A stretch of 64,000 bases of DNA, taken from positions 1,798,001-1,862,000 of the forward strand of contig NZ_CP007145.1 of NCBI RefSeq assembly GCF_000576555.1. Direction: 5' to 3'. Positions 1 through 9,598 of this stretch are shown piece by piece. Source of the DNA: Hymenobacter swuensis DY53 (lineage in GTDB: Bacteria; Bacteroidota; Bacteroidia; Cytophagales; Hymenobacteraceae). The translations under genes were made by a program, and so were the position numbers. How positions within the stretch are numbered: position 1 is the stretch's first letter; each line of letters begins with the position of its first letter. Below the pieces are notes generated by a model. It was not told where the DNA came from. It saw nothing but the letters and a program-made list of their open reading frames with translations, and did no database searches.

Positions 1-794
1 ACCGTGAGCGGGGACAAAGCGGTGGTGTAGATAAAGGGCCGGCTGAAGCTCAGCAGGTAGTCGCGCAGCACGGCCGAACCGGCCACGGCGGCACCCTGGC
101 TGCCCAGGGCCTTGCCGAAGGTGAGGATGCGAGCGAATACGGCATCTTCCAGGCCCATCTCCACGACTAAACCTTCGCCCTGGGGGCCATAGAGGCCGTT
201 CGCGTGGGCCTCATCCACTACCAGATACAGCCCTTCGGCCTGACATACTGCTGCCAGTTCTAGAAGCGGGGCCACGTCGCCATCCATTGAATACAACGCC
301 TCTACGGCCACGAATACGCTGCCGGTGGCGCGGGCTAGTTTGCGGCGCAGGTCGGCCACGTCGTTATGACGGAAGCTCCAAGCGGTGGCGAAGGAGCCGC
401 GGATGCCGTCCTTCACGGAGGCGTGGGAGGCCTCGTCGTAGAGAATCGTGTCACCGCGCTTGGGCACAGCCGCGAAGAAACCCAGGTTGGCCGCGTAGCC
501 CGAGTTGAACAGCAGCGCCGCCTCGGCGTGGTGAAAACTAGCCAAGTGGGTTTCCAGGGCTTCGGCGGCGGCGGAGTTGCCCGTGAGCAGACGCGAGCCG
601 GTGCTACCAGCAGGCAGTTGTGCGGCGGCCTGCACGGCCGCCCGCACCTGCGGGTGTCGGCTCAGCCCCAGATAGTCATTGGAACTGAAGTCGACGAGGC
701 CAGGGGCGGGCAGGGCAGGCAGGCGGCGGCGCGTGCCTGCGGCCTCGCGTTTGGCCAGTTCTGCGGCAAGTCGTTCGTGAAGGGAGGAGGACAT
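1..794 (-). CDS. bioF: 8-amino-7-oxononanoate synthase (BioF), 3' end cut by window
   Basis: PLP-dependent enzyme of the alpha-oxoamine synthase family; BioF joins pimeloyl thioester and L-alanine in the first committed step of biotin synthesis. About 264 residues are present, read on the minus strand from ATG at 794. Family motifs visible in order are SSNDYLGLS near residue 37, a GSTGSRLLTGN stretch near residue 70, VDEAHANGLYG near residue 195 and TFGKALGSQGA with the presumed PLP lysine near residue 235. bioB lies upstream on the same strand, which supports biotin rather than another oxoamine synthase (Kbl or a sphingolipid serine palmitoyltransferase). An inverted repeat at 813-915 sits just before the start. 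Confidence 0.88.
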   Translation of the reverse strand, partial: MSSSLHERLAAELAKREAAGTRRRLPALPAPGLVDFSSNDYLGLSRHPQVRAAVQAAAQLPAGSTGSRLLTGNSAAAEALETHLASFHHAEAALLFNSGYAANLGFFAAVPKRGDTILYDEASHASVKDGIRGSFATAWSFRHNDVADLRRKLARATGSVFVAVEALYSMDGDVAPLLELAAVCQAEGLYLVVDEAHANGLYGPQGEGLVVEMGLEDAVFARILTFGKALGSQGAAVAGSAVLRDYLLSFSRPFIYTTALSPLT

Positions 795-812
795 TGGAAA
801 CCGGTAAAAACA

Positions 813-915
813 GCGTCATCCTGCGCCAGCGCCGAATGCATCACCGGGAAACCCTGACGCGCCAGACGCCAACGGTTCACGTGCAACAACATTCTGCGCC
901 AGTGCAGGATGACTG
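813..915. repeat. imperfect inverted repeat between bioF and the small ORF
   Basis: The arms at 813-838 and 890-915 are imperfect reverse complements sharing GTCATCCTG and a CTGCGCCAG-like core, with about 50 bases between them. The arm resembles the GTCAT-type intergenic repeats at 62403-62478 and 63247-63346. It could form a hairpin in the bio transcript. Confidence 0.6.
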
Positions 916-943
916 AAAAGAGCAGTGCGGAAAAGGCCCGGAG

Positions 944-1207
944 CTATACCTCGAAGCGCTTCACCGAAAGCCAGACATTGCCACTCTGCCCGAAGGTGCG
1001 GGCGTTGATGACCATCCATTCCGAATCCACTTCCACCCGGTCGCCGATGCCGGGCAGCACGCTGTGCCGCTGCATGATGAGACTAATAGCGGCCCCAACT
1101 TTGTCTTCCAGCTCGGAAATCAACTCGTGCGCCTCGCGGGATTCGTATTGCTGGCGGAAAGTTTCGGCGTAAGCGTGGTCAAGGTTGAGGTCGAAAGCAA
1201 TATCCAT
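944..1207 (-). CDS. conserved-looking small protein between bioB and bioF, unknown function
   Basis: An 87-residue acidic protein with no signal peptide or membrane segment and no family I recognise. It starts with MDIAFDLNLDHAYAETF and has a predicted helical first half (EAHELISELEDKVGAAISL) and a beta-rich end. I chose ATG at 1207. An upstream ATG at 1252 overlaps the bioB stop by one base (TAATG), so coupled translation of a 102-residue form is possible. Its place inside a bio gene cluster suggests co-transcription, but nothing in the sequence shows a biotin role. Confidence 0.6.
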   Translation of the reverse strand: MDIAFDLNLDHAYAETFRQQYESREAHELISELEDKVGAAISLIMQRHSVLPGIGDRVEVDSEWMVINARTFGQSGNVWLSVKRFEV

Positions 1208-1251
1208 TGTGAGCGGTTCTGAGTCAGGGAGAAAATAACCAGCCGTGGGCA

Positions 1252-2259
1252 TTACGCCTCCACCGTCGCCGTGCGGCCCAGCACCGTGGCACCCTCGGGC
1301 ACGTCCTTGAACGATTTGCGGGGCTTGAGGCCGAGCAGGGCGAACATCTGCTTGTCGGCGTCGAAATCGGGGTTAGGCGTGGTCAGCAGCTTCTCACCCG
1401 AGAAGATGGAGTTGGCCCCTGCCAGGAAGCACAGGGCCTGCTCCGTTACGGGCATTTCCTGGCGGCCGGCCGAGAGGCGCACCATGGTGTGAGGCATCAG
1501 GATGCGGGCCGTGGCAATCATGCGCAGCATTTCCCACACGCTCACGCGCGGCTGGTCGGCCAGAGGCGTGCCGGCTACGGGCACCAGTGCGTTTACCGGC
1601 ACCGACTCGGGGTGAGCGGGCAGGGTGGCCAGCGTATGCAGCATGGCAATGCGGTCCTCGTCGGTTTCGCCGAGGCCGATGATACCGCCCGAGCACACCG
1701 AAATACCGGCTTTGCGCACGTGCTCCAGCGTATTCAGCCGGTCGTCGTAGGTACGGGTCGTGATGATATCATCGTACTTCTCGCGGCTGGTGTCGAGGTT
1801 ATGGTTGTAGGCGTAGAGGCCGGCCTGCTTAAGGCGCTCGGCCTGATACTCGTTCAGCATACCCAGGGTGCAGCACACTTCTAGGCCCAGGCCGTTCACC
1901 TGCTCCACCATGCCCAGCACCCGGTCAAAGTCGCGGTTGTCGCGAATTTCGCGCCAAGCGGCGCCCATGCAGAAGCGGGTGGAGCCCGAGTCTTTGGCGC
2001 GCTGGGCCGAGGCCAGCACTTCGGCGTCGGGCAGCAGCTTGTGGGCCTGCACGCCGGTGTGGTAGCGGGCCGCCTGGGGGCAGTAAGCGCAGTCTTCGGG
2101 GCAGCCGCCGGTTTTCACGCTCAGCAGGGTGCACACCTGCACTTCGCCGGTGGCCTGCGTCTGGGCGTGGATGGCGGCGGCCTGGGTGACCAGTTCCAGC
2201 ACGGGCTGGTTGTAAATAGCGTGTACTTCGTCGAGGGTCCAGTCGGTACGGAGCGTCAT
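1252..2259 (-). CDS. bioB: biotin synthase (BioB)
   Basis: Radical SAM enzyme that inserts sulfur into dethiobiotin in the last step of biotin synthesis. The 335-residue length is normal. The radical-SAM cluster motif CPEDCAYC lies near residue 60. Further family signatures are [39 protein letters not shown] and SAGRQEMP. I chose ATG at 2259 because the protein then begins [19 protein letters not shown], like other BioB proteins; the 30 codons before it look non-coding. The small ORF and bioF follow on the same strand. Confidence 0.95.
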   Translation of the reverse strand: MTLRTDWTLDEVHAIYNQPVLELVTQAAAIHAQTQATGEVQVCTLLSVKTGGCPEDCAYCPQAARYHTGVQAHKLLPDAEVLASAQRAKDSGSTRFCMGAAWREIRDNRDFDRVLGMVEQVNGLGLEVCCTLGMLNEYQAERLKQAGLYAYNHNLDTSREKYDDIITTRTYDDRLNTLEHVRKAGISVCSGGIIGLGETDEDRIAMLHTLATLPAHPESVPVNALVPVAGTPLADQPRVSVWEMLRMIATARILMPHTMVRLSAGRQEMPVTEQALCFLAGANSIFSGEKLLTTPNPDFDADKQMFALLGLKPRKSFKDVPEGATVLGRTATVEA

Positions 2260-2378
2260 GGGTGGGATGCGTTTCGGTGGTTGATAGACGTCTGGCAACG
2301 GGGCCAAACGGGGCGGGCTGCCGGAGCCAAAGCTGCCAGCGGCCCGCAAGATACAGGAGAAGCGGATTTGTCGGGCAG

Positions 2379-3116
2379 TTATAGTAGTGTTCCGGTGGTA
2401 GGAAGGACCGCAACCAAGGTATGAGCCAGAGAAATTGCCTGAGCAAATTCCTCATTGCGAGTTTCTTCCTGAAAAAAGCCGGCCTCCAGAATCGGGAGTT
2501 GCTGCCCCAGCCACTGCCGTAACGCAGCAATATGACGGGACGCATCCTCCGGATTACGTGTGCGAATATGCTGCTCCAGATCGCTGAGGACTGGTACAGT
2601 GCGCACTAGATTCTCAAAGGCCCAATCGGTTTCAGCCGGCTGCCACGCTTGCAGTAAGGGTTGTATTGAGCCGGTCAGTCGAATCAGCCAGCCCAGTAAC
2701 TCTTCCTCAAAAAAGCACTCCTGCTGAATGTGATGCGCCCACCAGGCCCGCAGGACTTGCCGTACGGCTGCCTGCTCCGCCGGCCCCCAGGAAGTCCAGC
2801 CGGCCAGTTCCAGCTTGCTGAAGACGGTTTCTTTTTCAATAGCTGCATCTAGCCGCAACGACAGTTCCAAGAGCCGGGGCAGGAAGTAGCGGAAATCGGC
2901 GGCGTTTCCCCAGGTCGTCATGGCTTTGAACGCGTAGCGTTGCAGCTGCGCTTCTGTCTGATCGGCCAGCGGCACCGTAAACAAAACCCAGCTCTCAGCG
3001 GCCGTAATACAGCAGGGGCAGGCTTCCGGCAGCTTCCGCAACTGCTGATGCGAAAATGTGGCGTACAGCGCCGCCAGTGCTTCCGGCAACGACAGACTGG
3101 CAGCAGTTGAAGCCAT
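2379..3116 (-). CDS. hypothetical protein, mostly helical
   Basis: A 245-residue soluble protein, predicted mostly helical, with Trp/Leu-rich stretches and a CPCC motif near residue 33. I do not recognise a family. A GTG at 3122 would overlap the stop of the acetyltransferase gene upstream (GTGA); I prefer ATG at 3116. It is likely co-transcribed with that gene, since the two essentially abut. Confidence 0.6.
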   Translation of the reverse strand: MASTAASLSLPEALAALYATFSHQQLRKLPEACPCCITAAESWVLFTVPLADQTEAQLQRYAFKAMTTWGNAADFRYFLPRLLELSLRLDAAIEKETVFSKLELAGWTSWGPAEQAAVRQVLRAWWAHHIQQECFFEEELLGWLIRLTGSIQPLLQAWQPAETDWAFENLVRTVPVLSDLEQHIRTRNPEDASRHIAALRQWLGQQLPILEAGFFQEETRNEEFAQAISLAHTLVAVLPTTGTLL

Positions 3117-3118
3117 GC

Positions 3119-3664
3119 TCACAGCGTCCGAACTACCCGGCAGGGGTTGCCCACTGCCACCACGCCGGCCGGAATATCGCGCGTAACCACGCTACCGGCC
3201 CCGATGGTAGTGCCCGCCCCTATGGTCACGCCCGGTAGCACCAGCACGCCCGCGCCCAGCCACACATTATCACCAATGGTAATGGGCCGGGCAAACTCCC
3301 AGCCGGCAATGCGCGACTCCACCTCCACCGGGTGGCCAGCCGTACTCAGCACCACATTGGGCGCCACAAACACGTTGTCGCCGATGACGACCGGGGCGCA
3401 GTCGAGTACCGTGAAGTTGTAATTGGCGTAGAAATTCCGGCCCAGCTGAATGTTGTAGCCGTAGTCGCAGCGAAAGGGTGCTTCGATGTGGGCGTCGGTT
3501 TCCCGGCCCAGCAAATCGTTCAACACCTGCCGGTTGAGGTGCACGGGCTCCTGGTTGTAACGGTGGCAGAGCTTCTTAGCGTGCAGGCGTTCGGCTACCA
3601 GTTCTGGGTCGTTAGCGAAGTACGGCTCGCCGGCCAGCATCTGTTGTTTCGGGGTCAGGTTCAT
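3119..3664 (-). CDS. maltose/galactoside O-acetyltransferase family (left-handed beta-helix)
   Basis: A 181-residue acetyl-CoA-dependent sugar O-acetyltransferase of the LacA/Maa/NodL type. It opens with the maltose acetyltransferase helical region (MLAGEPYFANDPELVAERLHA), then has hexapeptide repeats such as NVVLSTAGHP and PITIGDNVWLGAGVLVLPGV, ending GNPCRVVR. The catalytic His is expected in STAGHPV near residue 112. The cytosolic acceptor is unknown; detoxification of non-metabolised sugars is the usual proposal. A terminator hairpin at 3665-3710 separates it from the next minus-strand gene upstream. Confidence 0.88.
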   Translation of the reverse strand: MNLTPKQQMLAGEPYFANDPELVAERLHAKKLCHRYNQEPVHLNRQVLNDLLGRETDAHIEAPFRCDYGYNIQLGRNFYANYNFTVLDCAPVVIGDNVFVAPNVVLSTAGHPVEVESRIAGWEFARPITIGDNVWLGAGVLVLPGVTIGAGTTIGAGSVVTRDIPAGVVAVGNPCRVVRTL

Positions 3665-3710
3665 AGCCTAAAAGTAGCGCGAACTGTGTAGTTCACGCTA
3701 CTTTTAGGCT
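3665..3710 (-). terminator. terminator after the YiaA/B-domain gene
   Basis: A perfect 15-bp stem (3665-3679 with 3696-3710) extends inward with partial pairing. It lies directly after the stop of the minus-strand gene at 3712. The stem contains a run of A/T pairs rather than a separate U tail. Confidence 0.65.
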
Positions 3711-3711
3711 G

Positions 3712-4134
3712 CTAGTTATGGAACGTCGATTCCGCCTCCGGAGCGGCGGTAGTTTTGGCGTCACGGGTGTTTTTCTGCACGGCAATGGCCCCGAACAAAC
3801 TCAGCAGAAAGGCCATGGCATAGAAGCCTTTCTCACTCAGCAGCAGCGTGGCGTTCCACAAGCCCACCGTGAGCAGCGCAATGGCCAGAATGGTGGAAAA
3901 CCAGCTCAGCCCGTAATAAATGCCCGTGACAGGAATGCCCTCCAGCTGGTCGCGCACCGATTTCTGCAGTGAAATCCCCGAAAACAGCCCGTACATGAGC
4001 ACCGTGAAGTAGTAGCCTTTCTCGTTGAGGGCCATCTGGGCGTTCCAGAGGCCGATGATGAAGGCGGCCATCCCGGCCAGCAGGGCAAACCAAGAAGCAG
4101 CAATAAAGGCGTTGGAGGGTTTGGCGGTGTTCAT
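3712..4134 (-). CDS. YiaA/YiaB-type inner-membrane protein
   Basis: A 140-residue membrane protein built from two copies of the YiaA/YiaB two-helix unit. Each copy has the pattern [18 protein letters not shown] or [18 protein letters not shown] followed by LNEKGYY or LSEKGFY and a second helix, giving four transmembrane segments. Its function is unknown in all species I know of. I chose ATG at 4134, since codons upstream read into an unrelated basic stretch. A strong terminator follows at 3665-3710. Confidence 0.85.
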   Translation of the reverse strand: MNTAKPSNAFIAASWFALLAGMAAFIIGLWNAQMALNEKGYYFTVLMYGLFSGISLQKSVRDQLEGIPVTGIYYGLSWFSTILAIALLTVGLWNATLLLSEKGFYAMAFLLSLFGAIAVQKNTRDAKTTAAPEAESTFHN

Positions 4135-4533
4135 GGCACAGAAAAATACAGCAGTGAAAAAACAACCCGGACGTTTCCTCGTCCGACCCTTCAAACATAG
4201 CAGGGAAACCATGCTGCTCCGTACACCACCATTTCCACAAGTCAGACTTTTGGTGTGTGGCCAGAAAATCCTGAAAGCCACATTGTCTTAGCAGCTTTTG
4301 GTCAAGTAAAGCCCTTTTTCAATAGTATGAAAGTGGTTTCGCTGTCAAAGCAGGCAGGCATGACAACCTGTGTGTTTGTCGGATATCAGATATTACAAAA
4401 GGCCTGAATACCGCAATAAAAAGCTCTGGGCCGCCTCAGTGGAGGAGGCCCAGAGCATCAAAAAACTAAGCTGGGCCAAGCCGCAGCACGTGGTGAGCGG
4501 CACAACGAAGCGCACCGACTGGCTCCGTGCTGC
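4135..4533. other. intergenic region before the YiaA/B gene
   Basis: About 400 bases with no convincing gene. It holds the promoter side of the minus-strand gene ending at 3712 and the terminator of rluF (4423-4456). The stretch 4300-4420 is more AT-rich than its surroundings. Confidence 0.6.
4423..4456 (-). terminator. terminator after rluF
   Basis: A GC-rich 10-bp stem (GCTCTGGGCC with GGCCCAGAGC) has inner GCCTC/GGAGG pairing. Read on the minus strand it is followed by TTTTTATT, the form of a rho-independent terminator. Confidence 0.8.
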
Positions 4534-5658
4534 CTAGCGCTTGCCGGGGCGGCTGGCTCCGCGCGAGCCGCGGGTGCTGGGTTTGCCCTTGGGTGGCGCG
4601 GCCGGAGTTTTGGCGGGGCCGGTGCTGCGCGAACGAGGGCCAGCCGGCCGGCTAGCTTTTCCGAAGCCGGGGCCGTCGGGGCGGATCATGCCGCCGGCCG
4701 CCCGGCCGGGACCGGTGGGCCACTGCGGCGGCTCGGTGGGGCTGGGTGCGGTTTTGGTGGCGGGCTTGGCGGCGCGCGCGGCGGCCACTTTCTTGCGAGT
4801 GGGCTTTTCTACCCAGGCCCCAGCGGGGCGGCTCTGGTCGGGGCTGGCCTCGGGGGCTTTGGAAGTGCCCTGGCGGGCGGGGCGGTCGGTCCAGAAGGCG
4901 GCGGTGGAAGGGCGCTTACGGCGGCGCGAACCGGAGCCGTCGTCGGTGCCGCTGGAGTCTTTGATCATCTCAAACAGCACCTTCAGCTCTTTTTCGCGCA
5001 GTTCGCGCCACTCGCCCACGCCCAAGCCCTTCACGTTGATGTTCATCACCCGGATGCGCTCCAACTGCACTACCTCGTAGCCGAAATACTCACACATGCG
5101 GCGGATCTGGCGGTTGAGGCCCTGCACCAGCGTGATGCGGAAGATGTAGGGCGTTTCCTTCGACACCTTACAGGGCTTGGTCATCACGCCGCCCAGCGGT
5201 ACGCCGTTGGCCATCGACTCAATGAACTGCTCGTTGATGGGCTTGTCGAGCATCACGATGTACTCTTTCTCGTGCTGGTTGCCAGCGCGCAGGATTTTGT
5301 TGACGATGTCACCGTTGCTGGTCAGCAGGATCAGGCCCTGCGACTCCTTATCCAAGCGGCCGATAGGGAAGATGCGCACCGAGTGCTTGATGGCCCGCAC
5401 AATGTTGTCCTTGATGCCGGTATCGGTGGTAGCAATGATTCCAGGAGGCTTGTTGTAGGCAATGTACACAGCATCTTCCTCGGCCCGGGGCTCGATGAGG
5501 TTGCCGTTCACCACCACGCGGTCCTTGCGCGTCACCTGGTCGCCGATGTTGCCCCGCTTGCCGTTCACGAACACGTTGCCCTGCTCGATGTGGCGGTCGG
5601 CTTCCCGGCGGGAGCAGATGCCACTTTCGCTGATGTATTTATTGAGTCGGGTTGCCAT
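4534..5658 (-). CDS. rluF: 23S rRNA pseudouridine synthase RluF with long disordered tail
   Basis: RluF isomerises a uridine in the peptidyl-transferase region of 23S rRNA (U2604 in E. coli). The 374-residue protein begins with an S4 RNA-binding domain ([19 protein letters not shown], residues 3-21), then the RsuA/RluB/E/F catalytic domain with the [10 protein letters not shown] motif near residue 108 holding the catalytic Asp, and [16 protein letters not shown] near 195. The start at 5658 matches the E. coli protein, and upstream codons look spurious. From about residue 250 to the end there is a basic, Pro/Ala/Lys/Arg/Gly-rich, low-complexity tail of roughly 120 residues, probably disordered and RNA-binding. 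It is longer than the tail of E. coli RluF. Confidence 0.92.
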   Translation of the reverse strand: MATRLNKYISESGICSRREADRHIEQGNVFVNGKRGNIGDQVTRKDRVVVNGNLIEPRAEEDAVYIAYNKPPGIIATTDTGIKDNIVRAIKHSVRIFPIGRLDKESQGLILLTSNGDIVNKILRAGNQHEKEYIVMLDKPINEQFIESMANGVPLGGVMTKPCKVSKETPYIFRITLVQGLNRQIRRMCEYFGYEVVQLERIRVMNINVKGLGVGEWRELREKELKVLFEMIKDSSGTDDGSGSRRRKRPSTAAFWTDRPARQGTSKAPEASPDQSRPAGAWVEKPTRKKVAAARAAKPATKTAPSPTEPPQWPTGPGRAAGGMIRPDGPGFGKASRPAGPRSRSTGPAKTPAAPPKGKPSTRGSRGASRPGKR

Positions 5659-5799
5659 GGGTTGAGTGCTTAGGGCCTGACGCTTGGTGCTGAGGCACTT
5701 GGGCAGGCGGGTAAAAAACAGGCTGCCGGCCCCCTGAAGGGTCGGCAGCCTGCAAAGATACGGCATAAGCGGCGGCCGGCCGTACGGCCGGCCCGGGGT

Positions 5800-6138
5800 T
5801 TAGGCAAAAAACGCAAACAGCGCCGTTTCCAGCGCGGCGGGCAGCGTGGGCGGCGTAATGGTACGCAGCGTCAGGGCCGGGTCGCCCTCGGCAGGCGTGA
5901 AGGTGGCGTCGGTGGCGTTGAATCGTAGCTGGCCTTGGCTGAATTCGCGCAGGTGCTCCCCGGCCTCCGTGCTCATCGACTCAAAATCCAGCTGGCTGAG
6001 CCGGCCGCTGGCATGGTCGAAATACAGCCAGAAGTACAGGTGGCCGGGGTTGGTACTCTGGATATCCAGGCGCTTGATTTCAAAAATGGTGGCCGTGTCG
6101 GCTTCAAACAGAAACAGCGGGCGGTAGGGAAAGGTCAT
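5800..6138 (-). CDS. hypothetical protein, 112 aa
   Basis: A small soluble protein beginning MTFPYRPLFLFEADTATIFEIKRLD, with alternating hydrophobic residues typical of a beta-rich fold and a hydrophobic end (LETALFAFFA). I do not recognise a family. Its ATG overlaps the stop of the gene upstream (TGA at 6135-6137), so the two are probably translated together. No signal peptide is visible. Confidence 0.6.
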   Translation of the reverse strand: MTFPYRPLFLFEADTATIFEIKRLDIQSTNPGHLYFWLYFDHASGRLSQLDFESMSTEAGEHLREFSQGQLRFNATDATFTPAEGDPALTLRTITPPTLPAALETALFAFFA

Positions 6139-6731
6139 GGGGCAAAGGTCGGCAATTCTGTATTTCGATAGAGTAAGAGATTCGCTATGTCACCCACTGG
6201 CAGGCATACTTCGTCGGCAATGGAGCGTAGTCGATGCGCTACTAGCGCCAGTTCCTGTACGGCGGTGTCGTAGGCGGCTGAGAGGGGAATTTTCGGAACT
6301 GATACCTCAATTGGAGCAGCAGGGCGGAACTCCTCATATTCATCCCGGCAGTTAAAGACGACGTAATCATCGGTAAAGTAAATCTCAGGATATGGATGGC
6401 CATGATAATATACAGCGCGGCCGTACTTGGCTATATTCTTCCAATAGATGATGTCCGAAGGTTCGCCGCAACACTGTGGGAATAATGTGTCGTGTCCGGC
6501 AATTCGCAGAATATAGCCTCCAAAGAAAGTGCATTGCTCATCAAGCGTCCATTCACCATCCAAGTAGCCTTGTATATGTATTTTAGACAGAATCTTTAAC
6601 GATTCTGTAGACAAATCACTGGCGCGATACAAGAAAGTTTTCGGGGAAAGAGGAACTACCGATGCCAATGATTCTACCAAATCTTGGTACCGTGTATTGA
6701 CTTCAATAACTGGGATTAGCTCTACTTCCAT
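6135..6731 (-). CDS. hypothetical protein
   Basis: A soluble protein of 198 residues from ATG at 6731. A TTG at 6782, 8 bases after the upstream gene's stop, would give 215 residues and is a real alternative. It is rich in Tyr, Cys and acidic residues, including FPQCCGEPSDIIYW and NCRDEYEEFRP. I do not recognise the family. It sits in a tight minus-strand run with the S33 peptidase upstream and the 112-residue ORF downstream. Its local GC content is lower than its neighbours, which could mean recent acquisition. Confidence 0.6.
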   Translation of the reverse strand: MEVELIPVIEVNTRYQDLVESLASVVPLSPKTFLYRASDLSTESLKILSKIHIQGYLDGEWTLDEQCTFFGGYILRIAGHDTLFPQCCGEPSDIIYWKNIAKYGRAVYYHGHPYPEIYFTDDYVVFNCRDEYEEFRPAAPIEVSVPKIPLSAAYDTAVQELALVAHRLRSIADEVCLPVGDIANLLLYRNTELPTFAP

Positions 6732-6789
6732 GTCGTGCGCATAAGGTCCTTTGTAAGCAGACGCCAGATGAAGAGATGACAAGATAAAA

Positions 6790-7854
6790 TTACAATTCCA
6801 CCGTTTTCTCGCCTCGGTCCACGGCGTGCAGCCACTTGGTGAGGCCGCGCATGTAGGTGGGCTGGTCGTCGTAGAAGCTCATGTGCGAGCCATTGGGGCA
6901 GATCAGGGCCGTGCCGTGCTGCACCTTGCGGGCTACCATGCGCATGTGCTCGGGGTCCATGGTATCATACTTGCCGCCGATGCTGAGTACCGGCACGCGG
7001 AGCTTCGGTAGGTCGGGCACACGGTTCCAGTTCAATAGCTTGCCCGACACGCCAAACTCGCTGGGCCCCTGCATGGTGACATACAGCGACTGGTTCATCT
7101 TGGCGAAGGAGCGGTTCACCGGCTCGGGCCACTCGGCGGGCGGGCGGCGCAGGATGTGCTCGGCGTAGAAGTTGGGCAGCAGCAGCTCCATGTAGCGCGG
7201 GTTCTGGAAGTCCTTACGCGCCTCAATAGCCCGGATTTCCTTCAGCACTTCGGGCTTGAACTGTGGGGCCAATACTTCCTCGGCGTACTTGCCGTAGTCG
7301 GGGATGCTCATCATCATGTTGCTGATGATAAGGCCCTTGAGGTGCTGCTGGTACTTGAGGGCGTACTCGGCGGCCAAAATGCCGCCCCAGCTGTGGCCCA
7401 GCAGCACGAAGTTGCTGCTGTCAAGGCGCAGAGCCTGGCGCACTTGCTCTACTTCCTCCACATAGCGCGGCAGGCTCCACATGCTGGTGTCTTTGGGGTT
7501 GTCGGAGTTGCCGCAGCCGAGCTGGTCGTAGTAGATAATTTCCACGCCTTCGCGGGGCAGGAAGCTTTCCATGCACTCGAAGTACTCGTGCGTGGCGCCC
7601 GGTCCGCCGTTGAGCAGCAGCAGCTTCAGGCGCGGGTTATGGCCGATGCGCTTGGTCCAGACATTTAACCTTCCCTTGGGTGTGTTGATGGGCACCATTT
7701 GCACGCCGCCGGTCTGCAGCTGCGTGGTATCGGGGGCGGGGAAGTAACTGGTGAGGTCCGGCGCTTCGGTTGTTGCGGGTGGTGTGGGTTGGGAGCAGGC
7801 GGCGGCGAGGAGGCTGATAAGCAGTAAGGCAGCGGCGAGGAGCTTGTGTGACAT
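6790..7854 (-). CDS. proline iminopeptidase-family alpha/beta hydrolase, lipoprotein
   Basis: A 354-residue S33-family hydrolase. The N-terminus is a lipoprotein signal (LLISLLAAACSQPT, lipobox Cys near residue 20), so the enzyme is predicted to be membrane-anchored outside the cytoplasm. The oxyanion-hole HGGP motif appears as NGGPGATHEY. The nucleophile elbow is GHSWGG with Ser near 150, an Asp lies in GKYDTMDPEH and the last His in GSHMSFYDD. S33 members of this type release N-terminal proline from peptides; other small amides or esters cannot be excluded. Confidence 0.85.
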   Translation of the reverse strand: MSHKLLAAALLLISLLAAACSQPTPPATTEAPDLTSYFPAPDTTQLQTGGVQMVPINTPKGRLNVWTKRIGHNPRLKLLLLNGGPGATHEYFECMESFLPREGVEIIYYDQLGCGNSDNPKDTSMWSLPRYVEEVEQVRQALRLDSSNFVLLGHSWGGILAAEYALKYQQHLKGLIISNMMMSIPDYGKYAEEVLAPQFKPEVLKEIRAIEARKDFQNPRYMELLLPNFYAEHILRRPPAEWPEPVNRSFAKMNQSLYVTMQGPSEFGVSGKLLNWNRVPDLPKLRVPVLSIGGKYDTMDPEHMRMVARKVQHGTALICPNGSHMSFYDDQPTYMRGLTKWLHAVDRGEKTVEL

Positions 7855-7911
7855 AGTAGGTTAAACCTAGCTATATTTTACTCCTTCTCCATGCGCAACG
7901 AAGCCCTGCTT

Positions 7912-8481
7912 TTATTTGATGACTGAATGAAACGCCATTTCATTCTTCTCCATTTGCGTGATGTGTCTTCTGCCGTGCTGCGCCAGGAAGTAGATGTACT
8001 CATACACGTTGAGCTTGCCCAGGCCATTTACGCTCATCGTAGTCTTGTACAGCACACCTTCCCCGCCACTAAGCCTGTGGAGTGTATGTAAGCACTGCTG
8101 TACCTGGGTCTTCAGCTGCTGACGAACTTCCGTCGAGGCATTAATACCCTTCGGTTCCATGTGCTCAGGGCGAATCCAAGTAAACGACTGGTGTTGCCCT
8201 ATGGTAGCTAACTTTTCGTGCTGAAAAGTATGATTGGCCAGCTCATTTGCCAAGTCTGCCTGCTGGATATTTGCTACTGCTTTAGTAGCTGCCTTCTCGA
8301 TGAGAATAAGCAGGTAGTGGTTGGTTAGCCCGATGTGCTCCAGAATCTCATCAATCGTCCAGCCGTTGTGTACTGGGCGGTAAGCACGCAGGTTGCCGTC
8401 CTTCTCAAACCACGTATCGATAGTGGAAAACGTGTCAATAAGCGTATTACTGACATCGGTAATAACAGCCGCTATAGTCAT
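7912..8481 (-). CDS. DinB-like family protein
   Basis: A 189-residue four-helix-bundle protein of the DinB/YfiT type, probably a metal-dependent transferase. Two candidate metal-ligand sites are visible: WTIDEILEHIGLTNHY near residue 45 and AQHGRRHITQM near residue 170. The first helix starts close to the N-terminus without a signal peptide. The substrate is unknown; relatives act in thiol-dependent or stress functions. The gene stands alone between divergent or distant neighbours. Confidence 0.75.
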   Translation of the reverse strand: MTIAAVITDVSNTLIDTFSTIDTWFEKDGNLRAYRPVHNGWTIDEILEHIGLTNHYLLILIEKAATKAVANIQQADLANELANHTFQHEKLATIGQHQSFTWIRPEHMEPKGINASTEVRQQLKTQVQQCLHTLHRLSGGEGVLYKTTMSVNGLGKLNVYEYIYFLAQHGRRHITQMEKNEMAFHSVIK

Positions 8482-8697
8482 GGCTTAACGCTTTGTTTAG
8501 ATAAGATAAGTTGCAAAATGCAGCTATTAGCTGAAAACCATAGCGGGCTGCCTTAACCAGAGCTGTTCATTATGAAGTAAATCACCCATAAAATCCCGAA
8601 AAACCTGCCGGAAGTCTGTCGCCTTGGTGACACGGTTTTTGGCTCTGTCAGGCCGGAGTATAGCTGGGGGTGGTAGTTTTATTCTAAACTTGCGGCT

Positions 8698-9570
8698 ATG
8701 AAGACCACCGACGTTCTGCAGGTGTACGATGCTGGCTATGCGGCTGACTACGATAACCGTTTCTTGCTGCTGCCCGATATTCGGAGTAATACCGAAGCCG
8801 ATCTGACGGTGTTGCGGGGGGTGCTGGGTCCCGATGCCCGGTGGCTGGACATTGGGTGCGGAACCGGGTACTTCCTGAGTAAGTTTCCGGGCGTAGCCCG
8901 CGCCGGGTACGATTTGTCGGCGGCTATGCTGGCCCAGGCGCAGACCGCCAGCCCAGATGCCCTGTTTTTTCGCGAAGGCGACTTCCGGGACCCGGTGCCG
9001 GAGTGGCGGGCGCAGTGGTCGTTGGTAACGTGCATGTGGTCGGCGTATTCCTACTGTGAAACCGTGAAGGAGGTAGAGCAGGTGGTGGCCAACATGGTGG
9101 AATGGACGCGTCCCGGCGGCGCCATCTTCATTCCGGTGCTTGACCTGGAGGAAATGCGCGGTACCTCCGTACTGTACCACACCGACTCCGCTGGCATCTA
9201 TCCTGGCGACTTCTGGATAACGGGCATCACCTGGTCGTGGGCGGAGAGTGAAACGGGCAAAACCCACCATCACCTCATCGCACCGCATCTGGAGCACTTT
9301 ATCAGGCTGCTGGCACCACACTTCGAGCGGGTAGAAGTAGTAAGCCACCCGCCGGTGACGCCCGGTGGCCCGGCCCGCCGGGCCGTGCTGGCTACAGGGC
9401 GGCACGCCGGACCTGAGGTTGCTCGGCCCGCCGTGGTTGCGTGGCCTGCGCCTGCACCCAGTGTTTCGCTGGCCGCTACGCTGCCTTTGGCAGTATTGCT
9501 GGAGGAAGTGGCCGCCCGCTTGCGGCCGGGGCACATATGGCGGGCTGTGCGCCACCGGCTAAGCCGCTGA
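8698..9570 (+). CDS. class I SAM-dependent methyltransferase
   Basis: A 290-residue protein with a Rossmann methyltransferase domain: motif [18 protein letters not shown] near residue 45, then [12 protein letters not shown] and [12 protein letters not shown]. The C-terminal 60 residues are Ala/Pro/Arg-rich and lack domain features. The acceptor is not evident. The nearby minus-strand ABC exporter could suggest polysaccharide methylation, but strand and spacing give no operon link. The start is ATG at 8698, with AACTTG shortly upstream. Confidence 0.85.
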   Translation: MKTTDVLQVYDAGYAADYDNRFLLLPDIRSNTEADLTVLRGVLGPDARWLDIGCGTGYFLSKFPGVARAGYDLSAAMLAQAQTASPDALFFREGDFRDPVPEWRAQWSLVTCMWSAYSYCETVKEVEQVVANMVEWTRPGGAIFIPVLDLEEMRGTSVLYHTDSAGIYPGDFWITGITWSWAESETGKTHHHLIAPHLEHFIRLLAPHFERVEVVSHPPVTPGGPARRAVLATGRHAGPEVARPAVVAWPAPAPSVSLAATLPLAVLLEEVAARLRPGHIWRAVRHRLSR

Positions 9571-9598
9571 TTTACCGATAAGTGGCTGCCGCCCAAAG

